Source: Pseudomonadota bacterium (GTDB lineage: Bacteria > Myxococcota > Myxococcia > Myxococcales > Anaeromyxobacteraceae). Taken from it: 14,525 bases of DNA. Position 1 is the first letter of the stretch. Each line of letters opens with the position of its first letter. The notes below the pieces were generated by a model. That model made no database searches. It saw nothing but the letters and a program-made list of their open reading frames with translations, and was not told the origin of the DNA. The translations under genes were made by a program, and so were the position numbers. The DNA is taken from the NCBI GenBank assembly GCA_023419875.1, contig JAEZXM010000267.1, positions 1-14,525 of the forward strand, read 5' to 3'. This document shows, one piece after another, positions 1-8,179 of the stretch.

Positions 1-2
1 GG

Positions 3-755
3 ATCGACGTCGCCGATCCCGACGCCGTGCGCGCGTCGTTCCAGGCGGCGCGGGCGCTCCTGGAGCTCGGCCTCGCCGCGCGCCTCCGCGCCGCAGGCCG
101 GCCGCTCGAGGGCGCAGCCGCCGCCGAGGTACTGCGGGACGTGCCCGTGAAGCGGCTCTTCCAGGAAGGCTTCGGCCGCGTGCTCGAGCTCAAGTTCCGC
201 GCCGAGCGGCTCCTCGCGGCCGGCGATGCCGGCACGCGCGAGGCCCCGCTCCTCGACGCGCCGCTCGGCGAGGCGCTCTTCGCGCTCGCCGCGAAACGGC
301 CGCGCTACTTCCCCGGCCTCGAGGCGCCGCGCGAGGAGTGGGCGACGCTCGCCGCCGCCGCGCACGCGCCCCGGGCGTTTCTCTCCGAGGCGGACCTCGC
401 CCGGACCACCGCCGCGCTCGACCAGTGCGAGGGGCTCCTCGCGCTCGCGCGCTCGCTCGGCCTCGCCGTGACGCTCCCCGGCACGCCGCCGCCGCGGCTC
501 ACGGCGCTCTACCTGACCGCGCTCGCGAACGAGCGGATGGGGCGCGGGTTCGCGCCGGTGCCGATCCCCGAGCGGGAGCTCGAGGCCGTGGTCCGGGCGC
601 TCGCCCAGGTGGACGACGCGCGCCTCGTCCAGGCTTTGCCGCCCGCAGCGCTCCTGCTCGATCTCGCACGGGCGCTGGCCGCGGAGCTCAGGCGGACGGC
701 AGAGAGCGGGGAGCTGCGAGCCGGGCGGGTGACGGAGGTCGTGCTGCAGCCCTGA
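3..755 (+). CDS. DUF6178-like protein, C-terminal part (5'-truncated by window edge)
   Basis: The reading frame is open from the first in-frame codon at position 3 to the TGA at 753-755, so the true start lies outside the window. The GTG at 27 is internal, because the frame upstream of it (IDVADPDA) reads as normal protein. The visible part is about 250 residues, alanine- and leucine-rich and mostly helical in character. It has no signal peptide, membrane segment or catalytic motif that I recognise. The segment around RLFQEGFGRVLELKFRAERL, followed by a region ending in KRPRYFPGL, resembles what I recall of DUF6178, a protein of unknown function seen mainly in Deltaproteobacteria and Myxococcota. 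That assignment is from memory and moderate; the coding call is strong. It is on the opposite strand from the sugar locus and is probably unrelated to it. The 93 bp after it show no clear terminator. Confidence 0.6.
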   Translation: MDVADPDAVRASFQAARALLELGLAARLRAAGRPLEGAAAAEVLRDVPVKRLFQEGFGRVLELKFRAERLLAAGDAGTREAPLLDAPLGEALFALAAKRPRYFPGLEAPREEWATLAAAAHAPRAFLSEADLARTTAALDQCEGLLALARSLGLAVTLPGTPPPRLTALYLTALANERMGRGFAPVPIPERELEAVVRALAQVDDARLVQALPPAALLLDLARALAAELRRTAESGELRAGRVTEVVLQP

Positions 756-848
756 CGGCGACCCGACTCCTGGCTGCTTCCGACTCCCGCCGGGGCCATG
801 CGCCGCGCGGTCGCTCGGGCTATCGGCAAGCGAAACACGGAGGCTCCC

Positions 849-1310
849 ATGGTCAAGCCGATCCCCGAGGGTTATCACGCCGTCACGCCCTACCTCATCT
901 GCCGCGACGCCAAGCGCGCGATCGAGTTCTACCAGGCCGCGCTGGGCGCGAAGGAGCTGTTCCGGTTCGATGCCCCGGGCGGCCTCATCGGCCACGCCGA
1001 GCTGCAGATCGGCGACTCGCGGATCATGCTCGCCGACGAGATGCCGGACGGTCCGTGGAAGTCGCCGTTGTCGGTCGGCGGCACGCCCGTGAGCCTCATG
1101 CTCTACGTCGAGAAGGTGGACGCGGTGTTCCGGCGCGCCGTGGATCACGGGGCGACGGTGATCAAGGAGGTGAAGGACCAGTTCTACGGCGACCGCTCCG
1201 GAACGGTCGCCGATCCGTTCGGCCACATCTGGACGATCTCGACCAACGTCGAGGAGGTCCCCATGGAGGAGCTGAAGCGCCGCGCCGCCGCAGCCGGGCA
1301 GGAGGGGTGA
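849..1310 (+). CDS. VOC-family (PhnB/glyoxalase-like) protein
   Basis: This 153-residue protein has the single-domain length typical of PhnB-like members of the vicinal oxygen chelate superfamily. It opens with the usual pattern (TPYLICRDAKRAIEFY, residues 13-28; LGAKELFRF, 32-40). It continues with GHAELQIGDSRIMLADE (48-64), where H49 is a likely metal-site residue. The family-typical block DRSGTVADPFGHIWTI covers residues 115-130. The fold consists of two beta-alpha-beta-beta-beta modules in one chain, normally dimeric. I chose ATG 849 because GGAGG lies at 839-843, five bases upstream. An in-frame ATG at 798 would add 17 arginine-rich residues and has no such site. Family members include glyoxalase I, dioxygenases and antibiotic-resistance proteins, but many of the PhnB-like group have no known substrate. 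It converges on the AllA-like gene with 16 bp between stops and is probably not part of that operon. Confidence 0.9.
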   Translation: MVKPIPEGYHAVTPYLICRDAKRAIEFYQAALGAKELFRFDAPGGLIGHAELQIGDSRIMLADEMPDGPWKSPLSVGGTPVSLMLYVEKVDAVFRRAVDHGATVIKEVKDQFYGDRSGTVADPFGHIWTISTNVEEVPMEELKRRAAAAGQEG

Positions 1311-1326
1311 GGCGTCGCGCCGGCGG

Positions 1327-1848
1327 CTAGATCCCCTCCCCCACCACCCGGATCCGCTCCTCGGGCGGGACCTCGACGCCGTGACAATCCCGTGCGTAGA
1401 GGCGCTCGGGGAGCGCGACGAGGCAGCTCACGCGCTCCGCGCCGAGCGTGAACGGGCCGTGGTGCCAGACGCCGGGGCGCAGGACCACCATCGTGCCCTT
1501 CGGCACCAGGAACACCTCCGCCTGCTCGGCCGGGAAACGTCCGCCCGGCACCGCCGGGGCGACGTGCACGAGCACGTCGCCGTCGATGGGCATGAGCGCC
1601 TCGCACGAGCCATCGTGGTACTCGGAGGCGTCGATCACCGGCGGGCGGCGGGTCACCCGGCAGACGCCGAACGAGACCGTGGTGTCACCGCCGATCCCGG
1701 ACTGGACGAGGTCGCGGAAGAACTCGATCGGCGGCGCGCCGATCCGCGGCGCGGTCCTCCCGCCCGCTTCCGGGTCGATCATCGCCGCGTAGCTGCCGTA
1801 GGGGGCGAAGGCTCCCGGGTCGAGCCGGCGGTAGCGGAGCTCGCGCAT
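1327..1848 (-). CDS. Ureidoglycolate lyase (AllA)-like cupin-fold protein
   Basis: This 173-residue protein has the length and motif order of the AllA (ureidoglycolate lyase) family. FAPYGSYAAMID (14-25) is the family N-terminal motif. H78 lies in EYHDGS, followed by EALMPIDGDVLVHVAP (83-98) and VPKGTMVVLRPGVWHHGPF (115-133). The VWHH element is the most recognisable AllA feature. AllA splits ureidoglycolate into glyoxylate and urea in purine breakdown, but no other purine gene is present here. As I recall the family, a Gln sits where this protein has E83, so a different substrate is plausible, such as a sugar acid or lactone. It is the last gene of the locus. It begins 8 bp after the SDR stop, and that stop codon (TAG) forms part of its Shine-Dalgarno TAGGAG, so translation is probably coupled. 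The fold call is firm; the function is not. Confidence 0.8.
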   Translation of the reverse strand: MRELRYRRLDPGAFAPYGSYAAMIDPEAGGRTAPRIGAPPIEFFRDLVQSGIGGDTTVSFGVCRVTRRPPVIDASEYHDGSCEALMPIDGDVLVHVAPAVPGGRFPAEQAEVFLVPKGTMVVLRPGVWHHGPFTLGAERVSCLVALPERLYARDCHGVEVPPEERIRVVGEGI

Positions 1849-1856
1849 GTCGTCTC

Positions 1857-2603
1857 CTAGAAGCCCGAGATGTCCTGGGCGAGGCCGATGACGACCAGCT
1901 CGGAGACGCAGCCGCCCTTCGTGAGCGCGCAGGTCTGGTAGACCATGTCGGCGAAGTGCTCGGGGCGGACCGCGAGCGACTCATCCCACTCGAACTTGTT
2001 CACGCCCGCCGCCGCCGCCTGGAACCCGGTGTTGGAGCCGCCGGGCACGAGCAGCGTCACCGCCACGCCGTGCGGCCGGAGCTCGGTGTAGAGGCACTTC
2101 GTGAAGGCGTTCACGGCGGCCTTGGCGGCGGAGTAGACGGACCAGCCCGGCCACGAACGCCGGTCGCAGACCGACGAGACGTTCACGATCTTCCCGCTCT
2201 TCTGCTTCTTGAGCTGCGGCGCGAACGTGCGGCAGGAGAGGATGGTGCTCGTCAGGTTGAGGTCGATGATCCGCCGGCAGATCTCGTCGTCCATCTCCTC
2301 GATGGGCGCGACCTTGAGGGCGCCGCCCGCGTAGTTGACGAGGAAGTCGACCTTGTCCCAGCCCGCCAGGCACTCGCGGAGCGCGCGGTCGAAGGTCTCC
2401 TGCCTGGTGGCGTCACCGCGGAACGCGACCACCTTCGCGCCCGCCTTCCTGCAGGCGTCGGCGGTCGCCTGGAGCCCGGCCTCGTTCAGGTCGAACATGA
2501 CCAAGCCGCAGCCCTTGGCCGCGAACAGCTCCGCGGTGGCCTTGGCGAAGCCGGAGGCCACGCCGGAGATGACGGCAACCTTCCCCTGAAGACTCTCGCT
2601 CAT
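1857..2603 (-). CDS. Divergent short-chain dehydrogenase/reductase (SDR)
   Basis: This 248-residue protein has classical-SDR length and a Rossmann fold. The catalytic Ser (S143/S144 in NVSS), Y157 and K161 (YSAAK) are present, and D63 matches the adenine-contacting Asp. Several motifs are unusual. The nucleotide-binding TGxxxGxG reads SGVASGFA (13-20), so the last Gly is Ala and the first Thr is Ser. NNAG reads NYAG (90-93). The C-terminus lacks the usual DGG-type ending and finishes LAQDISGF. It may still bind NAD(P), but cofactor binding could differ. The start follows GAGGAGG in the leader. It opens a separate transcription unit with the AllA-like gene, behind a predicted operator at 2645-2658. 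The likely role is oxidation or reduction of a hydroxyl or keto group on the imported carbohydrate. The substrate is unknown. Confidence 0.9.
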   Translation of the reverse strand: MSESLQGKVAVISGVASGFAKATAELFAAKGCGLVMFDLNEAGLQATADACRKAGAKVVAFRGDATRQETFDRALRECLAGWDKVDFLVNYAGGALKVAPIEEMDDEICRRIIDLNLTSTILSCRTFAPQLKKQKSGKIVNVSSVCDRRSWPGWSVYSAAKAAVNAFTKCLYTELRPHGVAVTLLVPGGSNTGFQAAAAGVNKFEWDESLAVRPEHFADMVYQTCALTKGGCVSELVVIGLAQDISGF

Positions 2604-2613
2604 GACTCCTCCT

Positions 2614-2631
2614 CTCGAACCCGGTTCCGAG
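2614..2631 (-). other. Possible leader hairpin before the divergent SDR
   Basis: Inverted repeat with arms CTCGAAC (2614-2620) and GTTCCGAG (2624-2631, one bulged base) around a 3-nt loop. It lies between the predicted operator and the start codon, and its inner edge touches the Shine-Dalgarno GAGGAGG. It has no T-tract, so it is not an intrinsic terminator. It could affect translation of the SDR mRNA, but in DNA this GC-rich such a stem may be chance. Confidence 0.3.
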
Positions 2632-2644
2632 GTTCACACATGTC

Positions 2645-2658
2645 ATGACGTTTGTCAA
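2645..2658. promoter_or_regulatory. Predicted operator (TGAC-N4-GTCA), possible overlap with -35 element
   Basis: The + strand reads ATGACGTTTGTCAA, an imperfect palindrome with half-sites TGAC and GTCA separated by 4 bp. On the - strand, the coding direction of the next gene, it begins with a perfect -35 hexamer TTGACA (2658-2653). Its near edge is 41 bp upstream of the ATG of the divergent SDR. A near-identical copy is found at 11845-11858 before another dehydrogenase of the locus. Only 1 of 14 positions differs. Adjacent bases (ATGTCATGACG) add a further half-site. The repetition and position argue for a transcription-factor site. The SorC regulator encoded nearby is the natural candidate, by inference only. 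I find no convincing -10 element. Confidence 0.6.
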
Positions 2659-2671
2659 GAGGACCTTCGCT

Positions 2672-3436
2672 CTACCCCATCAGCAACCCGCCCGAGACGT
2701 TGAGGACCGTCCCGGTCACGTACGCGGCCTGCCGCGAGGCGAGGAAGACCGCCGCGGCCGCCACCTCCGCGAGGTCCGCCAGACGGCGCACGGGGAACCG
2801 CTCGAGGTAGCGCTGGGGCCCCGCGGCGAGCTTCTCCGCCATCATGTCCGTCTGCATGTAGCCGGGGGCGAGGGCGTTGACGGTGATCCCCAGCGCGGCG
2901 GCCTCGCGCGCGAGCGAGATGGTGAGCGACACGAGCCCGCCCTTCGACGCGTCGTACGCCACCTGGAGCGCGCTCGACGAGCCGGTGTAGGCGGCCGTGG
3001 AGGCGACGTTCACGATCCGTCCCGGCCGGCCCGTCCCCCGGAGGCGACGGAGCAGCTCCCGGCAGCAGAGAAAGGCGCCGGTGAGGTTCACCGCCAGCAC
3101 CTCGTCGAACCCTTCGCGGCTCGTCTCCACGGTCGGTCCGCGCGGGCAGACGGCGGCGTTGTTCACGAGGATCCCGGGCTCGCCGAGCCGGCGCGCCACC
3201 GCGTCGAAGGCCGCGGTGACGTCCCCCTCCGACGCGGCGTCCAGTTGGACGGCCGCGGCGTCGGGCGCCCCGGCGGCGCGGCACGCCTCCACCACGCGCT
3301 GCGCCGCTTCTTCCTCCCGGCGGAACCCCACCCCCACCCTCGCCCCCTCCGCGGCGAGCGCGAGGGCGATGGCCTCACCCAGTCCCCGCGAGGCTCCGGT
3401 CACCAGCGCCGTCGCACCGCGGAGCCCCAGGTCCAC
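2672..3436 (-). CDS. FabG-like short-chain dehydrogenase/reductase
   Basis: This 254-residue classical SDR has every key motif intact: TGASRGLG (13-20) for NAD(P), NNAA (92-95), S146, the Y161-x3-K165 pair, PGYMQTDM (191-198) and the C-terminal NVSGG (246-250). R39 and R40 after the second strand suggest NADP(H) preference, in contrast to the acidic residue at that position in the SDR at 11812. The frame stays open far upstream, but the upstream part is antisense or out-of-frame to the SorC and permease genes. I therefore start it at GTG 3436. That codon is 2 bases after the SorC stop (TGA-TC-GTG) and has GGAG six bases upstream. It is the last gene of the main operon and follows the regulator directly. 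Family annotation would often say 3-oxoacyl-ACP reductase, but the context indicates a sugar or polyol oxidoreductase. Confidence 0.9.
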   Translation of the reverse strand: MDLGLRGATALVTGASRGLGEAIALALAAEGARVGVGFRREEEAAQRVVEACRAAGAPDAAAVQLDAASEGDVTAAFDAVARRLGEPGILVNNAAVCPRGPTVETSREGFDEVLAVNLTGAFLCCRELLRRLRGTGRPGRIVNVASTAAYTGSSSALQVAYDASKGGLVSLTISLAREAAALGITVNALAPGYMQTDMMAEKLAAGPQRYLERFPVRRLADLAEVAAAAVFLASRQAAYVTGTVLNVSGGLLMG

Positions 3437-3438
3437 GA

Positions 3439-4407
3439 TCAGCTCCGCGAGGAGCCCTGCAGGAGCTCCAGCGCCGCCCGCGCGGTCGGCTCGTCCACCA
3501 CGAGCTGCTTCACCACCCCGGTCTTGAGCGCGGCGACGATCGCCTCGGCCTTCTCCACGCCCGAGGCCATGCAGACGGCGGTCTTCGCGGCCTTGAGATC
3601 GTCCACCGGGATGCCCACCACGCGCTCGTAGTACTCGTCCTGGATGAACCGCCCGCGCCGGTCGAAATACCGGGCGCAGATGTCCCCGACCGCGTCCTGC
3701 TTCAGCACGTCGCGCTGGACCTCCGCCTCGCCCAGGTAGCTCTCCCGGTCCGGGTGCTCGCTCACGGCCGCGCCCACGGCGGTCACGAGGACGTCGATCT
3801 TCTTCCAGTGCTTCCGGATCGCCGCCATCGAGGAGCCGCCCCAGAGGACGTCGCGCTCCGCCCGGTCGGCGACGAGCGCGGGCGCGTGGATGAAGTAGGG
3901 GGTCCCGCCCGCCCGCTCGGCCAGCGCGCGCACCATCTCGTTGATCTGGAAGTAGGGCGCGGTCTGCGACGACCCGCCGACGAGGGGCACCACGCTCAAG
4001 CTCAGCTTCTCGCCGGCGGGGCGGAAGGCGTGCACGAGCTCGTGGCAGGTCCTGCCCCAGGCGAGCCCGAGCACCTCGTCCCCCTCGAGGCTGCGCGCCA
4101 GGATGTCGGCGGCGCGCTGGGCGACCAGCTTCCTCCGGGCGCTGCCGTCGCGAGAGGAGGTCGGGATGACGGTGAACTCGGTCTTGGGGTGGTGGCGGGC
4201 GAGCAGCCGCGAGAGCTCGTCGTCGTTGAGAAACGGATCGCGGATCGTGATCTCGACGATCCCGCGCTCCTTGGCCTCGGTCAGGATCATGGAGATGAGC
4301 GAGCGGGAGATGCCGATCTGCTTGGCGATGTCCTCCTGCTTCAACCCGTCCAGGTAGTACATCTGGGCCACCTTCACGACGAGCTGGACGTCCAGCCTCG
4401 AGCTCAT
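3439..4407 (-). CDS. SorC-family transcriptional regulator
   Basis: This 322-residue protein has the usual SorC/CggR/LsrR-type length. An N-terminal helix-turn-helix spans about residues 11-52, with the recognisable KQEDIAKQIGISRSLIS followed by a short wing. A NagB-like sugar-phosphate sensing domain follows (about 60-315), including VVPLVGG, the segment with DVLWGGSSM, and the family-typical DVLVTAVG. Such proteins act as tetramers whose DNA binding is altered by a phosphorylated sugar. The start is ATG 4407, with GGAGGAGG upstream. A longer frame to 4482 adds 25 basic residues without a ribosome site. The gene lies inside the operon, after the permeases and 2 bp before the next SDR, which suggests autoregulation. 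Predicted targets are the palindromes at 2645-2658 and 11845-11858. A small hairpin overlaps its own ribosome site (4416-4431). Confidence 0.92.
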   Translation of the reverse strand: MSSRLDVQLVVKVAQMYYLDGLKQEDIAKQIGISRSLISMILTEAKERGIVEITIRDPFLNDDELSRLLARHHPKTEFTVIPTSSRDGSARRKLVAQRAADILARSLEGDEVLGLAWGRTCHELVHAFRPAGEKLSLSVVPLVGGSSQTAPYFQINEMVRALAERAGGTPYFIHAPALVADRAERDVLWGGSSMAAIRKHWKKIDVLVTAVGAAVSEHPDRESYLGEAEVQRDVLKQDAVGDICARYFDRRGRFIQDEYYERVVGIPVDDLKAAKTAVCMASGVEKAEAIVAALKTGVVKQLVVDEPTARAALELLQGSSRS

Positions 4408-4415
4408 GCCTGTCC

Positions 4416-4431
4416 TCCTCCTGCCGGAGGA
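4416..4431 (-). promoter_or_regulatory. Hairpin overlapping the SorC ribosome-binding site
   Basis: On the mRNA, TCCTCC-GGCA-GGAGGA forms a perfect 6-bp stem with a 4-base loop. The 3' arm is part of the Shine-Dalgarno tract of the regulator (purine run at 4422-4413, about 6 bases before the ATG). Folding would hide most of the ribosome-binding site and keep regulator output low relative to the transporter genes. The short gap it sits in (4408-4497) is otherwise purine-rich, with a repeated GGCGAGGCG and no terminator. The pairing is seen in the sequence; the effect on translation is inferred. Confidence 0.45.
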
Positions 4432-4497
4432 TAGGATGGACGCGACCGCTCCGACACTCTTCCGCCTCGTCCGCCTCGCCACGCCTCGCCTCCTCCT

Positions 4498-5535
4498 CTA
4501 GAGCCTCGAGGGCTCGCGCACCAGCAGGTGGTTCAGGGCCACGGCCGCGACGAGCACCGTCCCCTTGGCGAAGGTCTGCCAGAAGGCAGGGATGACCGTC
4601 ATGAGCCCGGTGGTCACGCACACGATGATCAGCGCCCCGATCACCGTCTTTGCGACCGAGCCCTCCCCGCCCGAGAAGGCGGTGCCGCCGAGGAGCACCG
4701 CGATGATGCAGTCGAGCTCCATCCCGTCGCCGGAGAGCGGATCGCCGAGCGACATGTAGCTCGCGCGCGCCACCCCGGCGAGCGCCGCGAACACGCCCAC
4801 GAGGACGTAGAGGATCCAGACCCAGCGAACCGGATCGATGCCGGAGAGCTCCGCCGCCGTCCGGTTCCCGCCGATCGCAGCGGCGTACTTCCCGATCACC
4901 GTCCGCTTCTGGACCACCACCAGCGCGGCGGTGACGAGGACCGCCACCCAGAACGCCGAGGGCAGGCCGAACAGCACCTCGGCGCGCGCGTAGTCGTTGA
5001 TGGAGGCGGGCATGGGCCGGCCGGGCACGCTCTTGATGGCGGAGAGGCCGTCCGGCACGACGAGCAGCGCCGCCCCCTTGAACAGGTTGAGCGTGACCAG
5101 CGTCGCGATCACCGGCGTGATCCGCAGCCGCATCACCAGGAAGCCGTTGAGGCACCCGAACCCGGAGCCGAGCACGAGCGTCGCCGGCAGGGCGAGCCAG
5201 AGCGGGACGCCCTCCCGTACGAGGAGCGCGAAGCCGACCGCCGCCAGGCTCATCGCGCTGCCCACCGAGAGGTCGATGTATCCCGAGATCATGAGCAGCG
5301 TGAACGCGCCGCTCAGGGTCAGGATGGGGACGGCGATGCGCAGCATGTTGACGACGTTGTCCGGGGAGAGGAAGTGCCCGGCACCGAACGGCTCCACCTG
5401 GTCGAGCCGCGCCACGCTGAAGGCGATCACGATCAGCGCCAGGACGACGTAGATGTAGAGGTTCTTGACCGCCGCTCGGACCGCCGCGCCCCGGTCCATC
5501 CCCGCGCCCAGCACGCCTTCGGTCGCGCCCGCCAT
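4498..5535 (-). CDS. Sugar ABC transporter permease (RbsC type), first of two
   Basis: This 345-residue inner-membrane protein of the BPD_transp_2 family has roughly eight to ten hydrophobic segments, beginning at about residue 25 (LYIYVVLALIVIAFSV). The signature SGYIDLSVGSAMSLAA (residues about 84-99) is the RbsC-type 'GGIDLSVG' motif. The later AFSGGEGSVAKTVIG segment is the conserved loop near the ATPase contact. The start follows GGAGGAG. The gene begins 22 bp downstream of the second permease gene, which differs clearly in sequence, so the channel is probably a heterodimer as in LsrCD rather than an RbsC homodimer. It works with the ATPase at 8094 and the binding protein at 9190 to import a monosaccharide-like ligand. 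Confidence 0.93.
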   Translation of the reverse strand: MAGATEGVLGAGMDRGAAVRAAVKNLYIYVVLALIVIAFSVARLDQVEPFGAGHFLSPDNVVNMLRIAVPILTLSGAFTLLMISGYIDLSVGSAMSLAAVGFALLVREGVPLWLALPATLVLGSGFGCLNGFLVMRLRITPVIATLVTLNLFKGAALLVVPDGLSAIKSVPGRPMPASINDYARAEVLFGLPSAFWVAVLVTAALVVVQKRTVIGKYAAAIGGNRTAAELSGIDPVRWVWILYVLVGVFAALAGVARASYMSLGDPLSGDGMELDCIIAVLLGGTAFSGGEGSVAKTVIGALIIVCVTTGLMTVIPAFWQTFAKGTVLVAAVALNHLLVREPSRL

Positions 5536-5557
5536 GAGACTCCTCCGTTCCCGCGGC

Positions 5558-6601
5558 TCAGCCGTTGCGCCGGTCGAGCGCGAAGCGCTGCGCCAGGATG
5601 GCCAGGAAGGTGACGACGCCCTTCAGGGTGAACTGCATGTCCGGCGAGAGCAGGAGGCCGGTCGCCGCCGAGGTGACCACCGAGAGGATGATCGCCCCCA
5701 CGAACATCCCCACCACCGAGCCGAACCCGCCCGAGATGCTCACCCCGCCGAGGAGCGCGATCACCAGGGCGTCGAACTCGTAGCCGGTGGCCCGGCTCGA
5801 CACGCCCGCCTTGAACTCCGAGGCGAGGAGGATCCCGGTGACGCCGGCGAGGAATCCGCTCACCACGTAGAGCCCGGCGATGTGGCGGCCCACCTTCACC
5901 CCCGAGAGCCGCGCCGCCTCCGCGTTCGCGCCGATCAGGTACGTCCGCCGCCCGGCCACGGTGGCCTTCTCGCCCACGAAGGCCACGACCACGAGGACCA
6001 CCATGATGAGGACGGCGATCTTGATCGAGGTCCCGGGCAGGAAGGTGTTGCCCAGCACACCGAACGCGTCGGGGAGGCTGGTGTTCCGCTGGGCGCCGTG
6101 GGTGATCACCTGCGCCAGCCCGCGGGCGAGCATCATCGTACCCAGGGTGACGATGATGGAGGGCACCCGGAGCCGCACGACGAAGAACGCATTCACCGCC
6201 CCCACGCCCATCGCGCACAGGAGCGCGATCCCCACGCCCGCGGCGTACGGCAGCCCCAGGCCCACCGCCAGCGGGTTGGGCGAGTCGCTCGCCGCCTGGC
6301 AGCAGTACGCGGCCACCACGCCGGTGAGCGCCACGTTCCCGCCCACCGACATGTCGAAGTTGCCGGTGATGAGCAGGAAGGTGACGCCGATGCCCAGGAT
6401 GATGACGTACCAGTAGTTGGTGAGCAGGTTGAGGACGTTCCGGGGGAGGTAGAAGTTCGGGACGAAGGCGCAGGCCGCTCCGAAGAGCCCCACCAGCACC
6501 GCGACCATGAACAGCGTGAGGAAGGTCTCGTTGGAGAGCCTCCGGGTGACGCCCCGGGCCGTCTCTGGCCTCGGCCCTACCGCGGCGGTCGTCGTTTCCA
6601 C
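5558..6601 (-). CDS. Sugar ABC transporter permease (RbsC type), second of two
   Basis: This 347-residue inner-membrane permease of the BPD_transp_2 family carries the signature LLITGNFDMSVGGNVALTG in its N-terminal third and SISGGFGSVVGMFVGAI near the C-terminus. Its N-terminus before the first membrane segment is about 25 residues long and cytoplasmic. The start is a GTG. I prefer the GTG at 6601, seven bases after GGAGG. The GTG at 6607 is also possible and would overlap the ATPase stop as GTGA, with a ribosome site that is too close. Either way the junction with the ATPase gene overlaps by a few bases, which points to coupled translation. The longer open frame upstream is antisense-like and lies within the ATPase gene. 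It pairs with the permease at 5535. Confidence 0.92.
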   Translation of the reverse strand: METTTAAVGPRPETARGVTRRLSNETFLTLFMVAVLVGLFGAACAFVPNFYLPRNVLNLLTNYWYVIILGIGVTFLLITGNFDMSVGGNVALTGVVAAYCCQAASDSPNPLAVGLGLPYAAGVGIALLCAMGVGAVNAFFVVRLRVPSIIVTLGTMMLARGLAQVITHGAQRNTSLPDAFGVLGNTFLPGTSIKIAVLIMVVLVVVAFVGEKATVAGRRTYLIGANAEAARLSGVKVGRHIAGLYVVSGFLAGVTGILLASEFKAGVSSRATGYEFDALVIALLGGVSISGGFGSVVGMFVGAIILSVVTSAATGLLLSPDMQFTLKGVVTFLAILAQRFALDRRNG

Positions 6602-6603
6602 GG

Positions 6604-8094
<1,491 letters not shown>

Positions 8095-8137
8095 GGCGTC
8101 CTCCTGAACGCGCCCGTGCCCGTGCTCGCGCCCGTGG

Positions 8138-8165
8138 GCCGCCCGGCGAAGCTCGCCCGGGCGGC
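8138..8165 (-). other. Intergenic hairpin between binding-protein and ATPase genes
   Basis: Perfect 9-bp GC stem with arms at 8138-8146 (GCCGCCCGG) and 8157-8165 (CCGGGCGGC) around a 10-base loop. It starts 14 bp after the binding-protein stop codon. No T-run follows on the transcribed strand, so it is not a standard intrinsic terminator. In many ABC operons such structures protect the upstream binding-protein mRNA and lower expression of the downstream ATPase and permease genes. I infer that role here. The adjacent stretch repeats CCCGTG several times. Confidence 0.55.
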
Positions 8166-8179
8166 TCCGGGCCACGTTC

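Noticed and set aside
756..848. Terminator or promoter between the DUF6178-like and VOC genes
   Set aside because: I see no stem followed by a T-run and no convincing -35/-10 pair. Only the Shine-Dalgarno at 839-843 is clear.
1311..1326. Bidirectional terminator between the convergent VOC and AllA-like genes
   Set aside because: The 16-bp gap is GC-rich with a short CGCCGGCG palindrome but no hairpin of useful length and no T-tract on either strand.
2672..5155. An 827-codon open frame on the - strand that reads into the FabG-like SDR
   Set aside because: The upstream 573 codons are a low-complexity Arg/Ala/Gly-rich shadow of the SorC and permease genes. Only the last 254 residues show an SDR, and GTG 3436 with a ribosome site is the sensible start. 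It is not a fusion protein.
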